NCBI GenBank assembly: GCA_012656075.1
Contig: JAAKBF010000028.1
Location: forward strand, 248,001 to 312,000
Length of the DNA stretch: 64,000 nucleotides
Reading direction: 5' to 3'
Source of the DNA: Phytophthora hibernalis
Taxonomy: Eukaryota > Oomycota > Peronosporomycetes > Peronosporales > Peronosporaceae
Shown: one piece after another, positions 12,001 to 24,381 of the stretch
Layout of the letters: every line of letters starts with the position of its first letter
Position numbering within the stretch: the stretch's first letter is position 1
Position numbers and translations under genes: made by a program
The notes under the pieces: model-generated
Seen by the model: only the letters and a program-made list of their open reading frames with translations
Databases searched by the model: none
Told to the model about the DNA's origin: nothing

Positions 12001-15000
12001 AGGGTTACATCACAGCCCTCCCGTACATGCTGTACGACAAGCTGCAGCCCTACACTCAGGTACGGCAGGGCTCTGCTCGACCGCCCGCACCCCAGCCACA
12101 GCGCCGAGACCCCCAAGAGCAGGTGGAAGACCACCAGGAGACACAGCACGAGGCTACTGGGCAGCCGGACCAACCAAGTGACCCGGCACCGACGCGCCGC
12201 CGACGACGAGGAAGGCGCAAGGGCCGCCGCCAGCGACGTCACCCCCGACGGGCTAACGGCGGAGGTGGGGGCCGACAGCAGCGGAAGCAACGGCGTCCAC
12301 GCCCCCACGCGGGACACGCCACCACAGGGAGCACCGCATCGACGAAGCCATCGACGAGCTGCGTGCGCTGGAGCGTGCCCGCCCCCAAGCTCGCCCGGCC
12401 ATCGACAAAGCCCGCCGTCGTGTCGGGCGGATCCGATCGGCGATCGAGCAGCAGCTTCTGCGCCACCGCTTCGACACAGCGGAGAAGGAGTGCGTGGATG
12501 GCATTTTGGCTGCAGCTCGCGCGGAAAGTGACGCACATGCAGCAGCAAGGGCGACCGCGGCACCAGGGATGATCGCGTCCCCAGAGGCTGCAGCGACCAG
12601 CGACACGGAACAGCAGGACGACGACGGCACCTGCCCCATCCCGAGCGACGTGCTGTGGAAGTTCTTCGACGACGTCAACACTCCGCGGTCGACGTTCGAC
12701 CCGGAGGCACCCGAGGGTGCTGTTTTCCGTGCTGCGATGGATCGACTTCCAGCGGCCCAGCGATTCACGGAGTTGCTGAAGGAGGCGCCGTCCACGGACG
12801 ACATCGAAGTCCAGCTGCAGCACGTGAGCAGCACCTCCAGTCCTGGCCTGGACGGCGTCGGCTACGACGTGTACAAGCGCTTCGTGACGCAGCTGCTGCC
12901 GGTGCTCAAAGCGGCGTTCAAGCGCTGCTGGACGCACAAGAAGGTGCCTCAGAGCTGGAAGCTCGGCGTGGTACGCCTACTCTATAAGAAGGGCGCGCGT
13001 GACGACCCGGCAAACTGGAGGCCCATCTGCCTCCAGCAGGCCATCTACAAGCTCTACACGGGGTTCTCGCGCGGCGACTCACCCGCTGGCAGGACGCCAA
13101 CGACCGCCACGCGCCCGGCCAGAAGGGGTTTCGACCGGTGAATGGCTGTGGGGAACACAACTTCCTCGCAGCCATGCTCATCGACCACGCGCGTCGCAAG
13201 CACCGGCCGCTGTACGAGGTGTGGTACGACTTCCGAAACGCTTTCGGAAGTGTACCCCTCGGGCTGCTGTGGGACGCCATGAAGCGGACGGGCATCCCAG
13301 CCGAGTACATCGCTGCCGTCCAGGGCCTGTACGACCACGCAGCCTTCATGGTGGGAAACGCAGGGGACGGCAGCACGGCGCCGATCCTGCAGCGCGTTGG
13401 AGTATTCCAGGGGTGCCCGCTGAGCCCACCACTGTTCTCGGCGGCGATCAGCCCCTCCTCCACGCGTTGCAGCTACTGCCCAGCTCGGGAGTACAGCTCT
13501 CGGGCGACGACCGCCCCGGGGTCTCCGCGTATGCCGACGACCTCAAGACCTTCAGCGGCACCAAGGCGGGCGTCACCGAGCAACACGAGCTAGTGGCCAT
13601 GTTCCTGCGATGGACCGGCATGGCGGCGAACCCGGCCAAGTGCAGATCGATGGGCGTGCGCCGCAACGGCAACGGCGCCATCGAGGCGGACCACCTGGAA
13701 CTGGCGCTGGACGACACGCCGATCCCCACGTTGACGCACCTGCAGTCGTACACGTACCTGGGGATCGGCGACGGCTTCGATCACGTGCGCCGCCGCGTCG
13801 CGCTGGCGCCCAAGCTCAAGTCGCTCAAGCACGACATGACGGCGCTGATGGAGTCCGGCCTCGCGCCGTGGCAGGTGGTTAAGGCCGTGAAGGTGTACCT
13901 CTACCCTCGGGTGGAGTACGCCCTCCGGCACCTGCGGCCCGACGACCAGCTGCTGGAGAGCTTCGACCTCCACCTCCGCCGCGGCCTCCGCCACCTGCTT
14001 CGCCTCCCCAAGAGCGCCAACAACGACTTCGTGTACGCGCCGGTGTCGCGCGGCGGGATGGGCTTCCTGCCGCTGGTGGAGCTGCACGCAGCGCTGCAGA
14101 TCGCGCACGGGTGGCAAATGCTCAACTCGCCGGACCCATCCATCCGGCGCATCGCGCGCGAGCAGCTCCATCAAGTCGCTGACGCGCGGCACCGGCTCGA
14201 CAAGGAGCACTGGAAGCAGCGCGGCGACGAGCTGTGCGAGCTCCTCCTGAACGGGGAGCTCGGGACGTCGGCCCACGCGCCACCCAAGCGGCGCAACGGC
14301 GACATTGGCTCGCTGTGGGTCGACGTCCGCAAGAACCTCAAGGCCTTCCGGTTGAAGCTCGCGACCGCGCCCGCCAACCCAGAGTCCGGCGCACCGGCCA
14401 AGCCGCTGCAGCTTCGCGTGCCGCACCACACTGAGTGGCTGGACCACCGCAACGTGCTGCGGCACGTGAAGCAGCACATGAAGAACATACGCTGGCGGGC
14501 ATGGTGCGACCACGTGGACCAAGGCCGGACGGCGCGCGCGCATGGCGGCATCGGGAGTGGCTTCCTGACGAGGCCGCGGGGCATGTGGGAAAGCGACTAC
14601 CGCTTCGCGGTGGCCGCCCGCCTCAACATGCTCGACACGGTGAACGTGCTCGCGCGCCGACGCCTCCGCGCCCACGACCGATGCCGCCGCCCGGGCTGTC
14701 GTTGGAAGGAGACGTTGGCACACGTCCTCAACCACTGCCCGGGCACGATGGACAGCATCCGCTGTCGCCATGACGACGCGCTCAAGGAAATCGAGCGCAC
14801 GCTCCACGCGTCGTCGGGCGACCGCCAGGGCCGCACCGAGCTCCGCACGAACCAGACCGTGCCGGGTCTGACTGGGCCAGCCCTGCGCCCCGACCTCCAG
14901 GTCTACAACCACGACCAACGCACGGTCGCGGTAGTGGACCTGGCGATCGCGTTCGACGAGCAGCCGCACGACGACCCAGAGAGCTCAGGACTGGCCAAGG

Positions 15001-15649
15001 CGGCGGCCGAGAAGAAGGCCAAGTACGCGGGCATCAAGCGGCACCTCGAGCGCCAAGGGTGGAAGGTCCACCTCTCGGCGCTCGTGTACGGCTCGCTGGG
15101 CTCGGTGGCACCCAATAACTACAAGGTGTACACCGAGCTCCTGGGGCTGCTCAAGTGCGATGCCAAGCGACTGGACCGGCAGCTGTCGGTGACATGCATC
15201 CAGTCCAGCCGCCGCATCTGGAACTGGCACTGCGCCCAGCACCGCGCCAGGCAGCACCAAGACCAACCGGCCGCAAGGGGCAGGCGGGTGACGGAGACCG
15301 GGGGCTCCGTCGCGCACCGGTCGACGCTAGACGGCAACACTCTGGCCCGCGTCGGCCGAAAGGGCCCCACCCAGGTAGGGAATCGCCCTCGGGAAACCCA
15401 GTCTGGTGTTCGACCAAGGGATGCTCCACCGCCACGGCGGAGGTGCATTTCGACAGTCGAACCTCAACCCGCTACATATCAGATATAGTTACAACTCTAG
15501 TTAGACATCGGATAGGAATTTCTTAGGAAGTTAACGGGTATACCGGATGGTAAATAAAATAAACACTTCTCTGTTCTAATCAGTGTGAAAACTGGTTTTC
15601 GTCAATCTTTGGCGATCTATTTCACATTTATTTCTGAACCTTCTGTTCT
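9064..15649 (+). mobile_element. Utopia-like non-LTR retrotransposon, copy C (complete unit)
   Basis: 6586-bp unit, nearly identical to copy B. It differs mainly by one- or two-base length changes in homopolymers and short repeats: CAGGCTTCTCAGCCC near 9768 against CAGGCTTCAGCCC in B, four C's at the RT site near 13450 against five in B, and four C's near 13255 against three in B. Substitutions are rare. The near-identity implies recent amplification, gene conversion or an assembly built from the same reads. Confidence 0.8.
9236..15488 (+). pseudogene. Retrotransposon polyprotein, frame-broken (copy C)
   Basis: Same domain order as copy B: zinc fingers near 10519-10681, RWGP repeats from 10895, RNase HI 11268-11660, RT from about 12690 with YADD near 13530, CCHC near 14682, RPDL near 14886, stop TAG at 15486-15488. 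The N-terminal frame is open from ATG 9236 through the CCAAT/TATA region into the Ala/Pro-rich segment. The RT is broken twice: at the shared GGGG after KLYT near 13060, and near 13450. No copy is intact across all domains. Confidence 0.75.
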
Positions 15650-18600
15650 GCTAGCTTGCTAGTACGTTACGGAGCGGTCTCCGGGGGCTTTCACCTTTCC
15701 CCGCGAGGCCAACTACACTTGCATCTTTTCTACTTTTCCACCCTCGGCTGTCCACCTCGGCTGTCCCCCTCGTTGCGTCCTCCAACGTCCCTCTCCCCTT
15801 TTGGACCAATCAGACCGCAGCGATGCGACTCTTTTGGCCAATCAGGGAGCGCGCGCTGTCCACGGACAGCGACTGCTCCACGGCCAGCCAATCCAGTCTC
15901 GCCAGCGACGCGTCTTTTTATAGCGCGGTCGGCGACGAGACGGGTACAGTCGGTGACCCGGCGGACGAGTGGGCGGATCCACTAGGTGTGGGGTTACACA
16001 TTGTGGATCCGCTCTCACCGTTTTGGCCCTTTCCGGGCCGGAAACGGAGCCCGGAGAGGCCCCACGCGCGGTGCCACTGCTCGGCACCGGCGACCCTTCA
16101 GCGGCTGCAACTTCGGGCACGGGTCCGGGACCCGCAGCGCCCATTGCGCCGCGACCCTCACGCGCCTCGAGCCCGCTGGCCCCCAAGCGCACACCCGCCC
16201 CGCCGCCACGACCTTGCGTCGTTTCGGGGATCCACTGCTGGATCCACCGTCCGCTGGCGACAGTGGACGGTCCGCTGGCGCGGGAGGGGGCAGCGCACCC
16301 TCCGCACTTGGCCCCACTATCGGCCGAATGCTGGCCGCTCAGGCCGCACAGGCTTCTCAGCCCGTACGGCCGGCCGCCGAAGAAGCACCGCCGAGCGCCG
16401 GCCGCCACGACGCCCCCACGCCTCCGCCGGACCCCAAGCGCGCCCGCTGGCTGGCCAAGGTCCCTCGCCCGCCCCTCCGCCCGCCGCCGCCGCCCCAAGA
16501 CCCTCCAGTGATGTGGCACGACCCGGCAGGGCGGGCGAAATGCTGCCCGTGCCGGTCGGGCCCGGGGCCGCCGCCACTGCTCGCGCGCTGGCGGCCGCCT
16601 ACGGCCCCAGCGACTTCGACGACGGCCCCAGCGACGACGAGGACGCTCAAGACGACCGCGCCGCCGCTGCCAGGACCTCCGCAGACCCCGCGAGTGTGCT
16701 GCCTCGACCCGGCAGGGCGGGCGGCATGCTCGCTGCCATGCCAGCGCCTGGCGCCGCGCCGGCTGCCACTACCGCAGCTATTGCTGAGGCGGTAGTCGCA
16801 GCCGACGCCGCGGCCCACACGGCGCAGCACACACCAGCACCCCGGCTGCCGTGGCCATGGACGTCGACGAGGGCGCACGGCAGCCCAGGACGTGCGACCA
16901 GCAGCAGCTTGTGCAGCGCTCGGGCGGCAAGCGACGCCGCCTGAACGCTGGCGATGATGAAGACCAGCGGGAGCTGGCCGAGCTCTTGCTCGCGGACGAG
17001 GACGAGGCCGGCGCCGAACACCTCGCGCCCAGGCTGCCCACGGCCAGCGCTCACCCGGCCTCCGTCCTCTCCGTGTACGTGCACGCTGCACCTCGCTTCG
17101 ACTGCACGCTGTGCACGTACACGGCTGCCAGCTTCGCGTCGCTCAAGCGCCACAGGGACTCTCGGCACCGACGCACAGTCTTCCTGGACAGGTTCTCGGC
17201 TGGCTGTGCGTGCGGAACGCCCTTCGCCTCGAGGTTGGCCGCTGCCAGACACGCGCAAGCGTGCGCCAACCTCGGCAACAATTCGGCGGCGACTTCGACG
17301 GCAGCAAAGGCATCAAGCCCCACTGCTGCCGGAGTCAGAACCACCGTCCCTGCAGCGACCACCGCCGCGCCTGACCTGCCCCGCCAAATTCCCTCGGAGC
17401 TCGTTGCGTCCCCCGCAGCCGAGCTCCACCAACGCTGCAGTGCAGGCCCAGGTCGACGCAGAGCAGCAGGCCCGAGACCGCTGGGGCCCACCACTCCCTC
17501 GCACGCTGGTGGCCTCCCGAGTTGCTGACCGACTCGGCGAGGTGCCGCCGCCGCGCTGGGGCCCATCGCTTCCACGAGAGGTGGTGGTTTCCCGCATTGC
17601 GGCGCGGCTGGAAGCGGTTCCAACCCCACGCTGGGGACCCCGCTTCCACGCAGCGTCGTCGCGACCAGGATCGCGGGTCGCCACGCTCCTCCTCCCCGGA
17701 TCCGTCGATGTTGGACGAGGAGATGAAGGAGAGCGAGCCGCCGGACCCGGCCCGCAGCGCAGCGGACGAAGAGACCAAGGACGCCGAACCGATGGACGGG
17801 GCGACGGAGTCCACGACGGACAGCGACCCGCCCACGACGATATCCCGGGAGTGGCGCCTCCAATTCGACGGAGCTTGCCGTGGAGGGCCCAACCCCGGTG
17901 GCGCTGGCGCACTGCTCTACGACCCCGAGGGTGCCGTCGTGTGGACGGGTTCGCACTACATGCCGGGCGCCAAGGAGACGAACAACACGGCCGAGTACAC
18001 GGCCCTCCTGATCGGTGCCCGCGCAGCAGCAGACCACGGGGCACGACAGCTGCGCGTCGAGGGCGACAGCCTGCTGGTCATCCGCCAAGTCAAGGGGCTG
18101 TACGCCACCAAGAGCACCCGACTGCGGCAGCTCCGGAACGCTGTTCGCCACGAACTGGCTCGGGTGGGGCAACACTCGCTCCACCACATCGACCGGCAAG
18201 GCAACGCGTTCGCGGACCGCCTCGCCAACCGGGCGCTCGACATGAAGAGCGACAAGGTCGAGTGCAAGGAGCACCCGGTGACCGGCGCGTGCACGACATA
18301 CATGGGCTCGCCCTCAGCGGGTCCGCCAGCGACACCGCCGCCTACCACTGCAGACATCGCAATGGTGGACGCGGGAAGCGACGACGAGCTCCGAGCAGAC
18401 ATCGACGAAGGTGAAGTGTACGCTCCGATGCGCTTGGAGCCCGGCGTGATCCCCGCCCGCCGCCCTCGCCTTCGCCTCCGCCAGCTGACCGACGACGAGA
18501 TGGAGGCAGCTGGTGCGGTGGTGGAGCGCTTGAGCGCGGCCCTGTCGGCCAAGATCGCGGACGCCGACGACTGGGAGACAGCGGAGGGTTACATCACAGC

Positions 18601-21600
18601 CCTCCCGTACATGCTGTACGACAAGCTGCAGCCCTACACTCAGGTACGGCAGGGCTCTGCTCGACCGCCCGCACCCCAGCCACAGCGCCGAGACCCCCAG
18701 AGCAGGTGGAAGACCACCAGGAGACACAGCACGAGGCTACTGGGCAGCCGGACCAACCAGGTGACCCGGCACCGACGCGCCGCCGACGACGAGGAAGGCG
18801 CAAGGGCCGCCGCCAGCGACGTCACCCCCGACGGGCTAACGGCGGAGGTGGGGGCCGACAGCAGCGGAAGCAACGGCGTCCACGCCCCCACGCGGGACAC
18901 GCCACCACAGGGAGCACCGCATCGACGAAGCCATCGACGAGCTGCGTGCGCTGGAGCGTGCCCGCCCCCAAGCTCGCCCGGCCATCGACAAAGCCCGCCG
19001 TCGTGTCGGGCGGATCCGATCGGCGATCGAGCAGCAGCTTCTGCGCCACCGCTTCGACACAGCGGAGAAGGAGTGCGTGGATGGCATTTTGGCTGCAGCT
19101 CGCGCGGAAAGTGACGCACATGCAGCAGCAAGGGCGACCGCGGCACCAGGGATGATCGCGTCCCCAGAGGCTGCAGCGACCAGCGACACGGAACAGCAGG
19201 ACGACGACGGCACCTGCCCCATCCCGAGCGACGTGCTGTGGAAGTTCTTCGACGACGTCAACACTCCGCGGTCGACGTTCGACCCGGAGGCACCCGAGGG
19301 TGCTGTTTTCCGTGCTGCGATGGATCGACTTCCAGCGGCCCAGCGATTCACGGAGTTGCTGAAGGAGGCGCCGTCCACGGACGACATCGAAGTCCAGCTG
19401 CAGCACGTGAGCAGCACCTCCAGTCCTGGCCTGGACGGCGTCGGCTACGACGTGTACAAGCGCTTCGTGACGCAGCTGCTGCCGGTGCTCAAAGCGGCGT
19501 TCAAGCGCTGCTGGACGCACAAGAAGGTGCCTCAGAGCTGGAAGCTCGGCGTGGTACGCCTACTCTATAAGAAGGGCGCGCGTGACGACCCGGCAAACTG
19601 GAGGCCCATCTGCCTCCAGCAGGCCATCTACAAGCTCTACACGGGGTTCTCGCGCGGCGACTCACCCGCTGGCAGGACGCCAACGACCGCCACGCGCCCG
19701 GCCAGAAGGGGTTTCGACCGGTGAATGGCTGTGGGGAACACAACTTCCTCGCAGCCATGCTCATCGACCACGCGCGTCGCAAGCACCGGCCGCTGTACGA
19801 GGTGTGGTACGACTTCCGAAACGCTTTCGGAAGTGTACCCCTCGGGCTGCTGTGGGACGCCATGAAGCGGACGGGCATCCCAGCCGAGTACATCGCTGCC
19901 GTCCAGGGCCTGTACGACCACGCAGCCTTCATGGTGGGAAACGCAGGGGACGGCAGCACGGCGCCGATCCTGCAGCGCGTTGGAGTATTCCAGGGGTGCC
20001 CGCTGAGCCCACCACTGTTCTCGGCGGCGATCAGCCCCTCCTCCACGCGTTGCAGCTACTGCCCAGCTCGGGAGTACAGCTCTCGGGCGACGACCGCCCC
20101 GGGTCTCCGCGTATGCCGACGACCTCAAGACCTTCAGCGGCACCAAGGCGGGCGTCACCGAGCAACACGAGCTAGTGGCCATGTTCCTGCGATGGACCGG
20201 CATGGCGGCGAACCCGGCCAAGTGCAGATCGATGGGCGTGCGCCGCAACGGCAACGGCGCCATCGAGGCGGACCACCTGGAACTGGCGCTGGACGACACG
20301 CCGATCCCCACGTTGACGCACCTGCAGTCGTACACGTACCTGGGGATCGGCGACGGCTTCGATCACGTGCGCCGCCGCGTCGCGCTGGCGCCCAAGCTCA
20401 AGTCGCTCAAGCACGACATGACGGCGCTGATGGAGTCCGGCCTCGCGCCGTGGCAGGTGGTTAAGGCCGTGAAGGTGTACCTCTACCCTCGGGTGGAGTA
20501 CGCCCTCCGGCACCTGCGGCCCGACGACCAGCTGCTGGAGAGCTTCGACCTCCACCTCCGCCGCGGCCTCCGCCACCTGCTTCGCCTCCCCAAGAGCGCC
20601 AACAACGACTTCGTGTACGCGCCGGTGTCGCGCGGCGGGATGGGCTTCCTGCCGCTGGTGGAGCTGCACGCAGCGCTGCAGATCGCGCACGGGTGGCAAA
20701 TGCTCAACTCGCCGGACCCATCCATCCGGCGCATCGCGCGCGAGCAGCTCCATCAAGTCGCTGACGCGCGGCACCGGCTCGACAAGGAGCACTGGAAGCA
20801 GCGCGGCGACGAGCTGTGCGAGCTCCTCCTGAACGGGGAGCTCGGGACGTCGGCCCACGCGCCACCCAAGCGGCGCAACGGCGACATTGGCTCGCTGTGG
20901 GTCGACGTCCGCAAGAACCTCAAGGCCTTCCGGTTGAAGCTCGCGACCGCGCCCGCCAACCCAGAGTCCGGCGCACCGGCCAAGCCGCTGCAGCTTCGCG
21001 TGCCGCACCACACTGAGTGGCTGGACCACCGCAACGTGCTGCGGCACGTGAAGCAGCACATGAAGAACATACGCTGGCGGGCATGGTGCGACCACGTGGA
21101 CCAAGGCCGGACGGCGCGCGCGCATGGCGGCATCGGGAGTGGCTTCCTGACGAGGCCGCGGGGCATGTGGGAAAGCGACTACCGCTTCGCGGTGGCCGCC
21201 CGCCTCAACATGCTCGACACGGTGAACGTGCTCGCGCGCCGACGCCTCCGCGCCCACGACCGATGCCGCCGCCCGGGCTGTCGTTGGAAGGAGACGTTGG
21301 CACACGTCCTCAACCACTGCCCGGGCACGATGGACAGCATCCGCTGTCGCCATGACGACGCGCTCAAGGAAATCGAGCGCACGCTCCACGCGTCGTCGGG
21401 CGACCGCCAGGGCCGCACCGAGCTCCGCACGAACCAGACCGTGCCGGGTCTGACTGGGCCAGCCCTGCGCCCCGACCTCCAGGTCTACAACCACGACCAA
21501 CGCACGGTCGCGGTAGTGGACCTGGCGATCGCGTTCGACGAGCAGCCGCACGACGACCCAGAGAGCTCAGGACTGGCCAAGGCGGCGGCCGAGAAGAAGG

Positions 21601-22232
21601 CCAAGTACGCGGGCATCAAGCGGCACCTCGAGCGCCAAGGGTGGAAGGTCCACCTCTCGGCGCTCGTGTACGGCTCGCTGGGCTCGGTGGCACCCAATAA
21701 CTACAAGGTGTACACCGAGCTCCTGGGGCTGCTCAAGTGCGATGCCAAGCGACTGGACCGGCAGCTGTCGGTGACATGCATCCAGTCCAGCCGCCGCATC
21801 TGGAACTGGCACTGCGCCCAGCACCGCGCCAGGCAGCACCAAGACCAACCGGCCGCAAGGGGCAGGCGGGTGACGGAGACCGGGGGGCTCCGTCGCGCAC
21901 CGGTCGACGCTAGACGGCAACACTCTGGCCCGCGTCGGCCGAAAGGGCCCCACCCAGGTAGGGAATCGCCCTCGGGAAACCCAGTCTGGTGTTCGACCAA
22001 GGGATGCTCCACCGCCACGGCGGAGGTGCATTTCGACAGTCGAACCTCAACCCGCTACATATCAGATATAGTTACAACTCTAGTTAGACATCGGATAGGA
22101 ATTTCTTAGGAAGTTAACGGGTATACCGGATGGTAAATAAAATAAACACTTCTCTGTTCTAATCAGTGTGAAAACTGGTTTTCGTCAATCTTTGGCGATC
22201 TATTTCACATTTATTTCTGAACCTTCTGTTCT
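15650..22232 (+). mobile_element. Utopia-like non-LTR retrotransposon, copy D (complete unit)
   Basis: 6583-bp unit, near-identical to B and C, with its own length variants: a deleted C near 16155, a deleted C near 16815, an A lost near 18700, a G lost near 20101 and a G gained near 21887. The 5' region shares CCGGGGGC near 15682 with copy E, where B and C have one G fewer. Copy D is therefore closest to E. Confidence 0.8.
15823..22109 (+). pseudogene. Retrotransposon polyprotein, frame-broken (copy D)
   Basis: Same domains as copies B and C: zinc fingers near 17103-17265, repeats from 17479, RNase HI 17852-18244, RT from about 19270, CCHC near 21264, RPDL near 21468. An extra G near 21887 moves the last ~70 codons into another frame, so the open frame ends at 22109 rather than at the TAG used by the other copies (22069-22071). 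A lost G near 20101 separates YADD from the upstream RT motifs. Confidence 0.75.
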
Positions 22233-24381
22233 GCTAGCTTGCTAGTACGTTACGGAGCGGTCTCCGGGGGCTTTCACCTTTCCCCGCGAGGCCAACTACA
22301 CCATCTTTTCTACTTTTCCACCCTCGGCTGTCCACCTCGGCTGTCCCCCTCGTTGCGTCCTCCAACGTCCCTCTCCCTTTTGGACCAATCAGACCGCAGC
22401 GATGCGACTCTTTTGGCCAATCAGGAGCGCGCGCTGTCCACGGACAGCGACTGCTCCACGGCCAGCCAATCCAGTCTCGCCAGCGACGCGTCTTTTTATA
22501 GCGCGGTCGGCGACGAGACGGGTACAGTCGGTGACCCGGCGGACGAGTGGGCGGATCCACTAGGTGTGGGGTTACACATTGTGGATCCGCTCTCACCGTT
22601 TTGGCCCTTTCCGGGCCGGAAACGGAGCGGAGGCCACGCGCGGTGCCACTGCTCGGCACCGGCGACCCTTCAGCGGCTGCAACTTCGGGCACGGGTCCGG
22701 GACCCGCAGCGCCCATTGCGCCGCGACCCCTCACGCGCCTCGAGCCCGCTGGCCCAAGCGCACACCCGCCCCGCCGCCACGACCTTGCGTCGTTTCGGGG
22801 ATCCACTGCTGGATCCACCGTCCGCTGGCGACAGTGGACGGTCCGCTGGCGCGGGAGGGGGCAGCGCACCCTCCGCACTTGGCCCCACTATCGGCCGAAT
22901 GCTGGCCGCTCAGGCCGCACAGGCTTCTCAGCCCGTACGGCCGGCCGCCGAAGAAGCACCGCCGAGCGCCGGCCGCCACGACGCCCCACGCCTCCGCCGG
23001 ACCCCAAGCGCCCGCTGGCTGGCCAAGGTCCTCGCCCGCCCCTCCGCCCGCCGCCGCCGCCCCAAGACCCTCCAGTGATGTGGCACGACCCGGCAGGGCG
23101 GGCGAAATGCTGCCCGTGCCGGTCGGGCCGGGGCCGCCGCCACTGCTCGCGCGCTGGCGGCCGCCTACGGCCCCAGCGACTTCGACGACGGCCCCAGCGA
23201 CGACGAGGACGCTCAAGACGACCGCGCCGCCGCTGCCAGGACCTCCGCAGACCCCGCGAGTGTGCTGCCTCGACCCGGCAGGGCGGGCGGCATGCTCGCT
23301 GCCATGCCAGCGCCTGGCGCGCGCCGGCTGCCACTACCGCAGCTATTGCTGAGGCGGTAGTCGCAGCCGACGCCGCGGCCCCACACGGCGCAGCACACAC
23401 CAGCACCGGCTGCCGTGGCCATGGACGTCGACGAGGGCGCACGGCAGCCCAGGACGTGCGACCAGCAGCAGCTTGTGCAGCGCTCGGGCGGCAAGCGACG
23501 CCGCCTGAACGCCGGCGATGATGAAGACCAGCGGGAGCTGGCCGAGCTCTTGCTCGCGGACGAGGACGAGGCCGGCGCCGAACACCTCGCGCCCAGGCTG
23601 CCCACGGCCAGCGCTCACCCGGCCTCCGTCCTCTCCGTGTACGTGCGCTGCACCTCGCTTCGACTGCACGCTGTGCACGTACACGGCTGCCAGCTTCGCG
23701 TCGCTCAAGCGCCACAGGGACTCGGCACCGACGCACAGTCTTCCTGGACAGGTTCTCGGCTGGCTGTGCGTGCGGAACGCCCTTCGCCTCGAGGTTGGCC
23801 GCTGCCAGACACGCGCAAGCGTGCGCCAACCTCGGCAACAATTCGGCGGCGACTTCGACGGCAGCAAAGGCATCAAGCCCCACTGCTGCCGGAGTCAGAA
23901 CCACCGTCCCTGCAGCGACCACCGCCGCGCCTGACCTGCCCCGCCAAATTCCCTCGGAGCTCGTTGCGTCCCCGCAGCCGAGCTCCACCAACCTGCAGTG
24001 CAGGCCCAGGTCGACAGAGCAGCACCCGAGACCGCTGGGGCCCCACCCTCACGCTGGTGGCCTCCGAGTTGCTGACCGACTCGGCGAGTGCCGCCGCCGC
24101 GCTGGGGCCCATCGCTTCCACGAGAGGTGGTGGTTTCCCGCATTCGGCGCGGCTGGAAGCCCAACCCCACGCTGGGGACCCCGCTTCCACGCAGCGTCGT
24201 CGCGACCAGGATCGCGGGTCGCCACGCTCCTCCTCCCCGGATCCATGTTGGACGAGGAGATGAAGGAGAGCGAGCCGCCGGACCCGGCCCGCAGCGCAGC
24301 GGACGAAGAGACCAAGGACGCCGAACCGATGGACGGGGCGACGGAGTCCACGACGGACAGCGACCCGCCCACGACGATATC
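22233..24381 (+). mobile_element. Utopia-like retrotransposon copy E, 3'-truncated at the array end
   Basis: Contains the 5' region and the N-terminal coding region, and stops at ...ACGACGATATC (24381), a few codons before RNase H. It carries over twenty small deletions relative to copies B-D, mostly one unit of a homopolymer or short repeat, and very few insertions. It is followed directly by unrelated AT-richer sequence. Non-LTR insertions are normally 5'-truncated, so loss of the 3' three-quarters points to rearrangement or misassembly. Confidence 0.8.
22402..24381 (+). pseudogene. N-terminal fragment of retrotransposon polyprotein (copy E)
   Basis: Holds the Ala/Pro-rich N-terminus, the acidic KRRRLNAGDDEDQREL segment and the zinc-finger region, all scrambled by deletions: GTGCACGC to GTGCGC near 23645 breaks the frame just before the finger. 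The RWGP repeats are reduced and shifted. No RNase H, RT or endonuclease remains. It cannot make a functional product as written. Confidence 0.75.

Noticed and set aside
1..24381. Bacterial RT systems (group II intron, retron, diversity-generating element)
   Set aside because: Domain order RNase H, RT, CCHC, restriction-like endonuclease and the eukaryotic setting fit a non-LTR retrotransposon instead. No template/variable repeat or intron domain structure was seen.
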